This document shows positions 1-5,705 of a DNA stretch of 8,738 bases, one piece after another. Each line of letters opens with the position of its first letter. The first letter of the stretch is position 1. Source of the DNA: Legionellaceae bacterium (GTDB lineage: Bacteria > Pseudomonadota > Gammaproteobacteria > Legionellales > Legionellaceae); contig DAIDLK010000033.1 of NCBI GenBank assembly GCA_027449525.1, forward strand, positions 1 to 8,738, read 5' to 3'. Below the pieces are notes generated by a model. That model worked only from the letters and a program-made list of their open reading frames with translations. It was not told where the DNA came from and did no database searches. Made by a program: the position numbers and the translations under genes.

Positions 1-1231
1 AGACTAAGTTTAGCGTGGGAGCCATCACTGCATTATAGGCATTCAACGCATTTAAAAACTCTAAACCTTGCAATAGTACCGGCTGGGACAACATACTCGA
101 ATCCGCCCCCCAATTCGGGCATTTTTCGCTCGCATTTTGACAAGGAGTGAACTCACTGGTATAAGGTATCCCGTATTGTATCATGGCGACGGGAGTTGCC
201 GGAACGGAACTGCCAGCATTGGCAAGGGTGTTAATTTGCGGGTCATTGTTCACGAGTGTTTGTGCCAATAAACTTAAAGTGGAATAAAGTTGTCCAACCG
301 CCAAGCTGCGCGTGCTAGCTACTGTATCAATGTCGTTTTGACTCAAATTAATGGAAGAAAAACTGCTGGTGTCGACCTGATTCCAGGTTAAGGTGCCGCA
401 TAAACCATTGAGGTGATTGTAGGGTTCACTTTGTATGTTTGGCATGGGCAACGAATACGGCGAACTTGCCGAACCAGGCTTTGGTGCCGCAATAGGATCG
501 ACCGAGCCGATAAAATCGGGGATGGGTGTGTCGCAAAACGTTTGCATGGTGGCCGACGGAGTACCTGCGCACGGTCCACTGGCTGGACTAGCACTCGCTT
601 GGTCAAGGTATTGGTTGCGTGCGTTTTGTAAAACAGTTTGCAGGCCCAGCATACACACTTGAGCGTACAAAATTTTGGCGGCTCCATCGGCAATGGTCAG
701 CTGGCCAGAATCACCGCTCAAAACCGGTGGCGGGATATTCGCATGCACAATCACCCCACCTCGATTCAAATAATCAAGCGCCGCGTTCCAAACTTTATCG
801 GCCAGACCAACCCCTTGCACCACCACCCACATGACAAAAATTTGCATAAGACAATAGCCAGATGCTTTTGGAATTAATAGCGCTAGCCCAATGGTGCTGC
901 GAATGGGAATCCAAATAGACGACCACTTATGCCCCAGCATCTCCCCTTCGTGCGCGGTGTTCATGGTGGCAACCACAATAATATACAAAATAAGAATACC
1001 ACCCAAGGCTAGAATGCCTGAATTGAACACAGCAAACATACTGCCCATAATTTGACTGCCGGTACCAAACAATACCCCATCCACCAAGCCAAACAAGTTG
1101 CCTAAAAAGCCAATCGACACATCCCCAGGGGGTGGAGTAAAACTTAAATTGGAAGTGGTGAACGAGGTCGTACTATCGGCATAGGCCCAATTAGCAAAAA
1201 CACTCAAAAGAACAATTAGGCAGCGCAACAT
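1..1231 (-). CDS. dotA: DotA, Dot/Icm type IVB secretion inner-membrane protein (N-terminal 410 codons, 3' end off window)
   Basis: DotA is a polytopic inner-membrane protein needed for effector export by the Dot/Icm system of Legionella and Coxiella. I translated the minus strand from the ATG at 1231-1229 and the frame stays open to the window edge. Residues 1-18 form a signal peptide ending AYA|DS. Hydrophobic segments follow at about 72-90 and 112-142, with the family-like stretch RSTIGLALLIPKASGY at 111-126. A long, probably periplasmic region runs from about 145 to the edge, with cysteines at 193, 221, 233, 278, 364 and 371 and a Pro/Ser-rich part near 241-268. The gene starts two bases after the icmV stop, and a purine-rich Shine-Dalgarno (AGAGGGGGAAG) sits in the last icmV codons. 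L. pneumophila DotA is about 1,050 residues, so more than half may lie outside. Identification rests on recalled family sequence and on gene order. Confidence 0.93.
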   Translation of the reverse strand, partial: MLRCLIVLLSVFANWAYADSTTSFTTSNLSFTPPPGDVSIGFLGNLFGLVDGVLFGTGSQIMGSMFAVFNSGILALGGILILYIIVVATMNTAHEGEMLGHKWSSIWIPIRSTIGLALLIPKASGYCLMQIFVMWVVVQGVGLADKVWNAALDYLNRGGVIVHANIPPPVLSGDSGQLTIADGAAKILYAQVCMLGLQTVLQNARNQYLDQASASPASGPCAGTPSATMQTFCDTPIPDFIGSVDPIAAPKPGSASSPYSLPMPNIQSEPYNHLNGLCGTLTWNQVDTSSFSSINLSQNDIDTVASTRSLAVGQLYSTLSLLAQTLVNNDPQINTLANAGSSVPATPVAMIQYGIPYTSEFTPCQNASEKCPNWGADSSMLSQPVLLQGLEFLNALNAYNAVMAPTLNLV

Positions 1232-1233
1232 AC

Positions 1234-1680
1234 TTACTTCCCCCTCTGGGTGGTGTGATTAAACCACTCTTGCAGCGTTAAACCCAATTTTTTTTCTTTT
1301 AATTGAATGAACCAAAAATGGTAACGAAAGGCAAACCCCAACAGAATGAACACTAACACCAAGGTAATGATGACCGCCTGCAGCGAGCCATACCACAGTT
1401 GATAAAATGCATAGCCAAACGTTATGCTAGCCAGCAGTAACATAAAGCCACACAAGGCCGCCAGTCGTGTTTGTTGCTGAAGTAGCTGCGCCGCGGTTAG
1501 ACCTAATTTTTTTTGTGCTTGCTTAAACGAGGCAGCAGGCTTAGTGCGGTTAAGAACGACTAAATCTTTTCCCATTGCTGCAATTTGCTGCGCGATGTGG
1601 CGCAAACTGTCCACGGCTAGCCATTCACTGAAGCGCAAACGACTGCGAATGAAATGAAAGCGCGGTCTATTTTTTTTCAT
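1234..1680 (-). CDS. icmV: IcmV, Dot/Icm inner-membrane protein
   Basis: IcmV is a small inner-membrane component of the Dot/Icm apparatus, required for intracellular growth in Legionella; its exact mechanical role is unsettled. The 148-residue product begins with a basic stretch (MKKNRPRF) and a cytoplasmic region to about 72. Two membrane helices follow at roughly 73-94 and 99-120, then a short tail with FRYHFWFIQLKEKKLG at about 118-133, typical of the family. The family length is about 151 residues, which supports the ATG at 1680-1678. A GTG 14 codons upstream (1722) is also in frame but would add residues the family lacks and overlaps the proposed -10 box. The gene is divergent from icmW and directly upstream of dotA, with which it is surely co-transcribed. 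Three runs of eight A occur in the coding strand, one straight after the start codon. The upstream ribosome site is weak (GGGTG). Confidence 0.92.
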   Translation of the reverse strand: MKKNRPRFHFIRSRLRFSEWLAVDSLRHIAQQIAAMGKDLVVLNRTKPAASFKQAQKKLGLTAAQLLQQQTRLAALCGFMLLLASITFGYAFYQLWYGSLQAVIITLVLVFILLGFAFRYHFWFIQLKEKKLGLTLQEWFNHTTQRGK

Positions 1681-1712
1681 AATTTTTACACCCGTGCGAT
1701 AGACAATCGTCT

Positions 1713-1740
1713 TTGATACCACATATTATATGAATATAGA
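1713..1740 (+). promoter_or_regulatory. Candidate icmW-icmX promoter
   Basis: TTGATA (1713-1718, five of six to the sigma-70 -35) is followed after 16 bp by TATAGA (1735-1740, four of six to the -10). Transcription would begin near 1747 and leave a leader of about 43 bases. An alternative, TTGACT at 1751-1756 with TAAAAA at 1774-1779, would leave almost no leader and overlaps the GTAAA repeat. Either is possible. Confidence 0.3.
1725..1730 (-). promoter_or_regulatory. Candidate -10 box of the icmV-dotA promoter
   Basis: The minus strand reads TATAAT exactly, 44 bases before the icmV ATG, giving a leader of about 38 bases. No good -35 lies 16-18 bp upstream (the best are CAAGTA or TCAAGT), which fits a promoter that needs an activator such as CpxR. 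In AT-rich DNA one perfect hexamer is only moderate evidence. Confidence 0.4.
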
Positions 1741-1772
1741 TACAAAATACTTGACTTCGTCACCACACAAAC

Positions 1773-1788
1773 GTAAAAAAAGAGTAAA
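1773..1788 (+). promoter_or_regulatory. CpxR-like box, GTAAA-N6-GTAAA
   Basis: Two exact GTAAA half-sites at 1773-1777 and 1784-1788 are spaced 11 bp start to start, one helical turn, matching the CpxR consensus of tandem GTAAA boxes about five to six bases apart. CpxR is known to activate icmV, icmW and icmR in L. pneumophila. Here the box would centre near -62 relative to the start predicted from the icmV -10, a standard activator position. For icmW it lies directly before the ATG, where it would more likely block than activate. Binding is an inference; the site sits in A-rich DNA, so chance is possible. Confidence 0.5.
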
Positions 1789-1790
1789 TT

Positions 1791-2249
1791 ATGCCAGAAC
1801 TCAGTCACGATGCGTGCTCCGATTATTGGTATCAGTACCCTGACCCGAGTATTTATCGCGTTATTACTTTTATGGAAAGCGTGGAGGGTTGGACCTTGGA
1901 TGGTGACCCGCAGTTGGAAGCGGTCATAAAGCAACTTGGTATTTCACTAGACGACATTGCCAGTATCGATTTAAACAAACTCAATGAAGCCGAGCATTTT
2001 ATCGAATTGGTGTCACAAATTAAAACAGGACGCGGCTTACGTCTATTGCAAGCCTTGGATACCGTCCACCCGGGGAGTGCTTCGAAGATTTTAATCCATG
2101 CCGAAGAAAGCAGTGCATCTGATACTGATCCAGCTGGTTTTTTTCTTAAACGTAATATTATTTTCGAACGCTTACGCTTACTATCACGCACCTTTGCCGA
2201 ACAACGCTTGCAACTGATCAGCCGTGCACTCGAAGGAGATGACCAATGA
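1791..2249 (+). CDS. icmW: IcmW, Dot/Icm cytosolic adaptor/chaperone subunit
   Basis: IcmW pairs with IcmS to form a cytosolic adaptor that binds Dot/Icm effectors and docks on the C-terminal part of the coupling protein DotL. The 152-residue product matches the family length (about 151) and is highly conserved along its whole length as I recall the Legionella protein. Clear blocks are YRVITFMESVEGWTLDGDP at 22-40, GRGLRLLQALDTVHPGSAS at 80-98, LIHAEESS at 101-108 and DPAGFFLKRNIIFERLRLLSR at 113-133. It is acidic and soluble, with no signal peptide or membrane helix. The start agrees with the family N-terminus (MPxLSH), although only a poor AGAG lies upstream. It is the first gene of a two-gene unit with icmX, and its stop overlaps the icmX start. 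This is the strongest single indicator of the Legionellales origin. Confidence 0.97.
   Translation: MPELSHDACSDYWYQYPDPSIYRVITFMESVEGWTLDGDPQLEAVIKQLGISLDDIASIDLNKLNEAEHFIELVSQIKTGRGLRLLQALDTVHPGSASKILIHAEESSASDTDPAGFFLKRNIIFERLRLLSRTFAEQRLQLISRALEGDDQ
2233..2238 (+). promoter_or_regulatory. Strong Shine-Dalgarno for icmX inside icmW
   Basis: AAGGAG ends seven bases before the icmX ATG (2246) and lies inside the last codons of icmW. It fixes the icmX start and implies coupled translation through the ATGA overlap. It contrasts with the weak site ahead of icmW itself. Confidence 0.8.
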
Positions 2250-3526
2250 ACAACAATTACCGGTTAATTGGCACTGTGCTATTTTCTTTACTGCTGATTC
2301 AATCAGCCTTAGCCGATGAAAGCCAAACCGACGAATACATTCAAAAATGGGCGGCCTTTACCGGCTATAATTTAAATAATGACGCGCCCAGCGCCCCCTT
2401 ATCCACCCTGCTCAATGCCACCAACACCTCGCTTGCCGAGCAATATTCGCTGTTTACCTTATTTGGCGCACTGACGGTTAACGCGGTGAGTACCAATTAT
2501 TCTGCGTTTGCCCCCACCGACAGCAATTATGGTAAACTATTAAATCCTTATGCCAATGCTACTTTTACGAATTATCAAACCCCCAGCTCGGCCAATAGCA
2601 TAGCCGTCTCTGCGCTAATTGATCAAACCGCCTATCCACAAAAAGACCCTGTCAGCCAATTCATTACTAATGTACTCACGATACCCAATATCAGCTATTG
2701 CATGAACAACGACGGTACCGCTTGGTTAAATCCTTGCCCGTACAGCCTGTACGACACATTGGTAACGTTCAATGTGTTTGGCAACAGCGTGCCTGGACCA
2801 AACGATTTTTTTAGTTATGCCTACAATCAAGCAATTATCCCTCAGCTAAACAGCGCAACCCTACTCTCACCATTACTGTACAGTACCACGTCGAATGAAT
2901 CACAATCAGGCTCGTCCAGTCAATCAACCAGCACCTCCGGTTTAACAGCTACCAATCAATTGCAAGAAGCTGCCAATTTTATTCGCTACCTCAGTAGCGC
3001 CATCGTGAAACCTGCTGAAGTAATTACCTCAAGTGACTACAACTCGGCTTACACTAAAGCTACAGATACCAGCACCACAGCCAACCCAACCGAGGTTGCC
3101 AATGCACAAAATAGTATAGTTAGTTACCTAGCCGATGTGCGCAGCTACGCAGCAAAAATGTCGGTTGCTATGAACAACCTCTACGGTATGCTTAGCAGTC
3201 GCATGCCACAAGCTCAATCAAATGGAACTAACACCAGCGCTGCACTCAGTTTGTTTCAGTTAGCCACTCGCAGGCTGTACGACCCAGCCATGGCCAGCAA
3301 TAACCAATGGATTAATCAACTCGATCAAGCTTCCAATGCTACGGTTAATAAAGAAATTGCGGCGACCTTGGCCGATATTCTGTACATGCTCTATATCCTG
3401 CACCAAGACAACGAAAAACAATTATTAACCGCCTCTGCCGGCTTAATCGGTTCAGTAGTACCACCTGCATTCCAAGAATTATCCGCTGGTGGAACCGATA
3501 GCAGTACCACCACTCCTACGAGTTAA
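2246..3526 (+). CDS. icmX: IcmX, Dot/Icm periplasmic protein
   Basis: IcmX is a periplasmic protein required for pore formation and intracellular growth in Legionella, encoded next to icmW there as here. The 426-residue product has a signal peptide at 1-23 (hydrophobic core LIGTVLFSLLLIQSALA, cut before DES) and no other membrane segment. The mature part is rich in Asn, Ser, Thr and Ala. Its only two cysteines, C152 and C164, lie in a SYCMNNDGTAWLNPCPYSLYD-like block and probably form a disulphide. A Ser/Thr/Gln linker at about 213-235 separates an N-terminal region from a more helical C-terminal region (about 236-412), and the extreme C-terminus is a Thr/Ser tail. Length is a little below the roughly 466 residues of the L. 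pneumophila protein. The identification rests on location, export signal, length and composition, as the family is poorly conserved. Its last 11 bases overlap the convergent glycosyltransferase gene. Confidence 0.9.
   Translation: MNNNYRLIGTVLFSLLLIQSALADESQTDEYIQKWAAFTGYNLNNDAPSAPLSTLLNATNTSLAEQYSLFTLFGALTVNAVSTNYSAFAPTDSNYGKLLNPYANATFTNYQTPSSANSIAVSALIDQTAYPQKDPVSQFITNVLTIPNISYCMNNDGTAWLNPCPYSLYDTLVTFNVFGNSVPGPNDFFSYAYNQAIIPQLNSATLLSPLLYSTTSNESQSGSSSQSTSTSGLTATNQLQEAANFIRYLSSAIVKPAEVITSSDYNSAYTKATDTSTTANPTEVANAQNSIVSYLADVRSYAAKMSVAMNNLYGMLSSRMPQAQSNGTNTSAALSLFQLATRRLYDPAMASNNQWINQLDQASNATVNKEIAATLADILYMLYILHQDNEKQLLTASAGLIGSVVPPAFQELSAGGTDSSTTTPTS
3488..3511. repeat. Imperfect inverted repeat at the icmX 3' end
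   Basis: GGTGG at 3488-3492 pairs with CCACC at 3507-3511. After one A/A mismatch the stem gains two more pairs, with loop CGATAGCA. It lies inside the last icmX codons and five bases beyond the stop of the leftward glycosyltransferase gene. No T-run follows on either strand, so it is not a canonical intrinsic terminator. It may slow polymerase or protect a 3' end. Confidence 0.35.
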
Positions 3527-4550
3527 ACAATACCTGCTGTACACGCGCAATCACCTCTTCAACTCCAATCAACTGCATGGCCGCCAAGCCATGCACGTGC
3601 GTACCCCAAGCGCATTCTTCAACCGATTGCCCCAGCACCTGTGCTACGGCTTGCGGGTATGCATTGACGGCTAACTGGCGAAATGGGTACGGACTGGAAA
3701 TATCTGGGTTGGTTACCGCGTGCAACGCAATCACTGGCGTCCCCATGGCAGCCGCCATGTGCGCAGGTCCGGTATCTGGACACACGACGCAATTAGCCAA
3801 AGCAATTAAAGCGAGTAACTGATTCGGCTTGGTTTGGCCAATCAAATTTAACACGCTCGGCACAGCGGCTTGAATCAGATCACCAAAGCGTTTATCCGCC
3901 GCACCCGGACCGCCGGTTAATACCACACAACAATTGGGTTGCTCCACTGCCCAGCGAATTAATGCAATGTATCGCTCAACCAACCAACTACGCTCGGGTT
4001 TGCTGGCCGCCGGATTAATCACCAAGATACGCTGGTTTGCTGGCAGGCGCGTCCGCGCCCATTGCTCATCACTCGCGCTAATAACCAAATCCCAACGCAC
4101 GTTCGGCTCGCTAATCCCGAGCGCGCGTGCAAATTTTAAAAAACCTTCAAGCGTGTGATCGCGACCGGGGGTAATGGCTTCATAAATAAACCAAGCATGC
4201 CCATCTTTTGCGCGCAGACGATCATAGCCAATTTTTCGCGTGGCACGAATACACGCGTACAAGGCATTCGCGCGCAAACTGGCATGCGCCGCTAACAACA
4301 CGTCAAAGCGCCGCTGGCGCAACCGCTGCCAAAAGCGCCAATAATCCAGTGGATGATTCGGCTTGTCCACCACAATAAACTCTACTCCCTGCATGCTTTG
4401 CACTAACGAATAAGCTGGATTGGAAATAACCCAGGTGAGAGTTGCCGCTGGAAAATGCTGTTGAAGTGCTCGAACTAACGGCACACACATTAAGACATCA
4501 CCTAACGCAGACAAACGGACAATACAAATGGATTGCGGAGCGGCTGGCAT
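3516..4550 (-). CDS. Glycosyltransferase family 9 protein, probable LPS core heptosyltransferase
   Basis: Family 9 glycosyltransferases such as WaaC and WaaF transfer ADP-heptose to the LPS inner core at the cytoplasmic face of the inner membrane. The 344-residue product has the N-terminal motif IVRLSALGDVLMCVPLVRAL (10-29), with D18 at the position of the catalytic Asp in WaaC. It also has the donor-side signatures LVINPAASKPERSW (176-189), LTGGPGAADK (211-220) and CPDTGPAHMAAAMGTP (257-272). The frame extends upstream to 4640, but that would overlap the zinc-finger gene and add 30 residues before the conserved start. I chose the ATG at 4550-4548, one base after the preceding stop, with no Shine-Dalgarno, so it is probably translated by coupling. 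It is the last gene of the leftward operon and overlaps icmX tail to tail by 11 bp. The acceptor sugar, and whether the donor is heptose, cannot be read from sequence. Confidence 0.88.
   Translation of the reverse strand: MPAAPQSICIVRLSALGDVLMCVPLVRALQQHFPAATLTWVISNPAYSLVQSMQGVEFIVVDKPNHPLDYWRFWQRLRQRRFDVLLAAHASLRANALYACIRATRKIGYDRLRAKDGHAWFIYEAITPGRDHTLEGFLKFARALGISEPNVRWDLVISASDEQWARTRLPANQRILVINPAASKPERSWLVERYIALIRWAVEQPNCCVVLTGGPGAADKRFGDLIQAAVPSVLNLIGQTKPNQLLALIALANCVVCPDTGPAHMAAAMGTPVIALHAVTNPDISSPYPFRQLAVNAYPQAVAQVLGQSVEECAWGTHVHGLAAMQLIGVEEVIARVQQVLFNS
3574..3595. repeat. Perfect 8-bp inverted repeat downstream of icmX
   Basis: TGCATGGC (3574-3581) and GCCATGCA (3588-3595) flank a 6-base loop, CGCCAA. 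It lies 48 bases past the icmX stop, within the C-terminal codons of the glycosyltransferase (about residues 319-326). It could fold in either transcript but lacks a T-run. The inverted repeat is certain; any role as an icmX terminator is speculative. Confidence 0.4.
3744..3759. repeat. Inverted repeat CATGGC / GCCATG inside the glycosyltransferase gene
   Basis: CATGGC (3744-3749) and GCCATG (3754-3759) flank a 4-base loop. The core is identical to that of the larger inverted repeat about 165 bp to the left. It encodes the conserved MAAAMGTP segment, so protein sequence alone could explain it. Confidence 0.25.
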
Positions 4551-4551
4551 G

Positions 4552-4743
4552 CTAGGCAGATAAAATATAGCGCGTACCACAATAAGGGCACAACTCTTCG
4601 CCGGACTGTTCAATGGGTAAATAGATTTTAGGATGCGCATTCCACAATTCCATACCGGGCATCGGGCAAGAAAGTGGTAGATCGCTCACGTGAACAATGT
4701 GTTTTTTTTCACTGCAAGCTGCGGTGGTTGGGTTGGTCGGCAT
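4552..4743 (-). CDS. Small zf-CHCC zinc-finger protein
   Basis: This 63-residue product has the bacterial zf-CHCC pattern: DLPLSCPMPGMELWNAHP at 21-38, then IYLPIEQSG and CPYCGTRYIL at 52-61. The likely zinc ligands are C26, H37, C52 and C55. The fold is shared with the zinc-binding C-terminus of mitochondrial complex I subunit NDUFS6; the bacterial function is unknown. The first 15 residues are not conserved in pattern. The ATG at 4743-4741 follows GGAG (4752-4755) by eight bases and lies 14 bases after the miaA stop. Its TAG is one base before the glycosyltransferase ATG. The family match is firm; the biological role is not. Confidence 0.9.
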   Translation of the reverse strand: MPTNPTTAACSEKKHIVHVSDLPLSCPMPGMELWNAHPKIYLPIEQSGEELCPYCGTRYILSA

Positions 4744-4757
4744 AGCCAGTGCTCCAA

Positions 4758-5705
4758 TTAATTGTCTGTTGGAGTGCCATTATGCATAATTTGCTGCACG
4801 GTGGCTACCACCTGTTGGGAGCATTCACGGTCCTCTGGGTCGAAATGCTGTATTACTGGCCAACTGCGCAGCCAGGTGAGTTGGCGTTTAGCCAGCTGTC
4901 GCGTAGCGGCCAAGGCTTGCGCGTAAAATTGTGCGTAATCACACTCGCCTTGTAAATAGGCAAGCGCTTGACGGTACCCGACACTTTTCATCGACGGATG
5001 TGCCGCGGTTAGCTGCCATCGCTGGACCAACTCGGCCGTTTCTGCTAAAAAGCCTTGCACTAGCATACCCTGTAAACGCTCTTCAATTCGCTGGTGCAAC
5101 CACGCGCGCCGCTCTGGAAATAACGCCAAATTGATAAAACGCCAGGGCGGCTTGGCTGGTAATGCTTCTAACTGCGCCGACAATGGTTTTTGCGTGAGTA
5201 AGTAGACTTCGAGCGCGCGTTGCAGGCGCTGAGAATCCTGCGGGTGAATACGCTGCGCACTCAACGGATCGACCTGCGCTAGCCAGGCATGCGTAGCGAC
5301 TAAGCCGTGTTGTTTTATGTGTCGGTCTAGATCCGCTCTTATCGTTGGATCAGCTCTTGGTAGCACGGCCAAACCCTGTTGTAATGCGCGAAAATACATC
5401 ATGGTGCCACCTACAAGTAATGGTAAGTGATTGCGTCCACGTATCTCGGAAATTACCCGTGTTGCATCGGCATAAAATTGTGCAGCAGAATAGGATGCAT
5501 CCGGTGTACAGCAATCGATTAAATGATGCGGGGCACGGGCTAACAACGCAGCATCCGGTTTAGCGGTACCAATATCCATGCCTTGATAAACTAACGTGGA
5601 ATCAACGCTGACAATTTCACTGGCAACGTGCTGCATTATTTCAATTGCTAACGCGGTTTTTCCGGAAGCAGTTGGTCCCATTAAACAAACAATGACCTCA
5701 GACAC
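4758..5705 (-). CDS. miaA: MiaA, tRNA dimethylallyltransferase
   Basis: MiaA transfers a dimethylallyl group from DMAPP to N6 of A37 in tRNAs that read UNN codons, the first step towards ms2i6A. Numbered from the GTG at 5705-5703, the 315-residue product has the P-loop GPTASGKT (10-17), SVDSTLVYQGMDIGTAKP (33-50), APHHLID (58-64), LPLLVGGTMMYF (94-105), RIHPQDSQRLQRALEV (152-167) and GYRQALAYLQGE (243-254), then RQLAKRQLTWLR (269-280), all as in Escherichia coli MiaA (316 residues). I prefer this GTG because GAGGAA lies seven bases upstream. ATGs at 5732 and 5729 are in frame, give a slightly longer N-terminus and have no convincing ribosome site; they remain possible. The chosen start overlaps the mutL stop by eight bases. 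hfq, a frequent downstream neighbour, is absent and replaced by the zinc-finger gene. Confidence 0.95.
   Translation of the reverse strand: MSEVIVCLMGPTASGKTALAIEIMQHVASEIVSVDSTLVYQGMDIGTAKPDAALLARAPHHLIDCCTPDASYSAAQFYADATRVISEIRGRNHLPLLVGGTMMYFRALQQGLAVLPRADPTIRADLDRHIKQHGLVATHAWLAQVDPLSAQRIHPQDSQRLQRALEVYLLTQKPLSAQLEALPAKPPWRFINLALFPERRAWLHQRIEERLQGMLVQGFLAETAELVQRWQLTAAHPSMKSVGYRQALAYLQGECDYAQFYAQALAATRQLAKRQLTWLRSWPVIQHFDPEDRECSQQVVATVQQIMHNGTPTDN

Larger units (their letters stand above)
1681..1790. promoter_or_regulatory. Divergent icmV-dotA / icmW-icmX intergenic control region
   Basis: This 110-bp AT-rich gap separates the two divergent icm operons and must hold both promoters. It contains an 11-bp perfect palindrome, CATATTATATG (1722-1732), so -10-like sequence can be read on both strands. 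It also contains a GTAAA direct repeat next to icmW. I see no TTAAT-type tandem repeat of the kind bound by PmrA upstream of icm genes in Legionella and Coxiella. Role inferred from position; the individual sites are listed separately. Confidence 0.7.

Noticed and set aside
388..693. 101-codon open frame antisense to the reading used for dotA shadows, plus several short plus-strand frames at 413-877
   Set aside because: The correct minus-strand frame from 1231 is open to the window edge and reads as DotA. The frames here are out-of-frame or opposite-strand shadows with no ribosome site or family resemblance.
1678..1722. GTG at 1722 as the icmV start
   Set aside because: It would add 14 residues absent from the family and lies on the proposed -10 box; the ATG at 1680 gives the family length.
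1681..1790. PmrA-type binding site (tandem TTAAT repeats)
   Set aside because: No TTAAT pair occurs in the gap on either strand.
1686..1934. Minus-strand 82-codon frame across the icmV/icmW gap
   Set aside because: It covers the promoter region and the conserved start of icmW, has no recognisable domain, and its composition follows AT-rich intergenic DNA.
3520..3620. Intrinsic terminator for icmX
   Set aside because: Hairpins exist at 3488-3511 and 3574-3595, but neither is followed by a T-run on either strand, so I list them only as inverted repeats.
4551..4640. ATG at 4640 as the glycosyltransferase start
   Set aside because: It would overlap most of the zinc-finger gene and add 30 unconserved residues before the conserved IVRLSALGD start.
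4749..4955. Plus-strand 68-codon frame antisense to miaA
   Set aside because: It starts within the miaA stop region, has no ribosome site or domain, and lies wholly opposite a well-conserved gene.
314..5283. Repeated GCTAGC sites (314, 882, 1426, 1616, 5278)
   Set aside because: Five sites against about two expected is weak, and CTAG is simply not depleted here; without genome-wide counts it adds little beyond the GCATGC observation.
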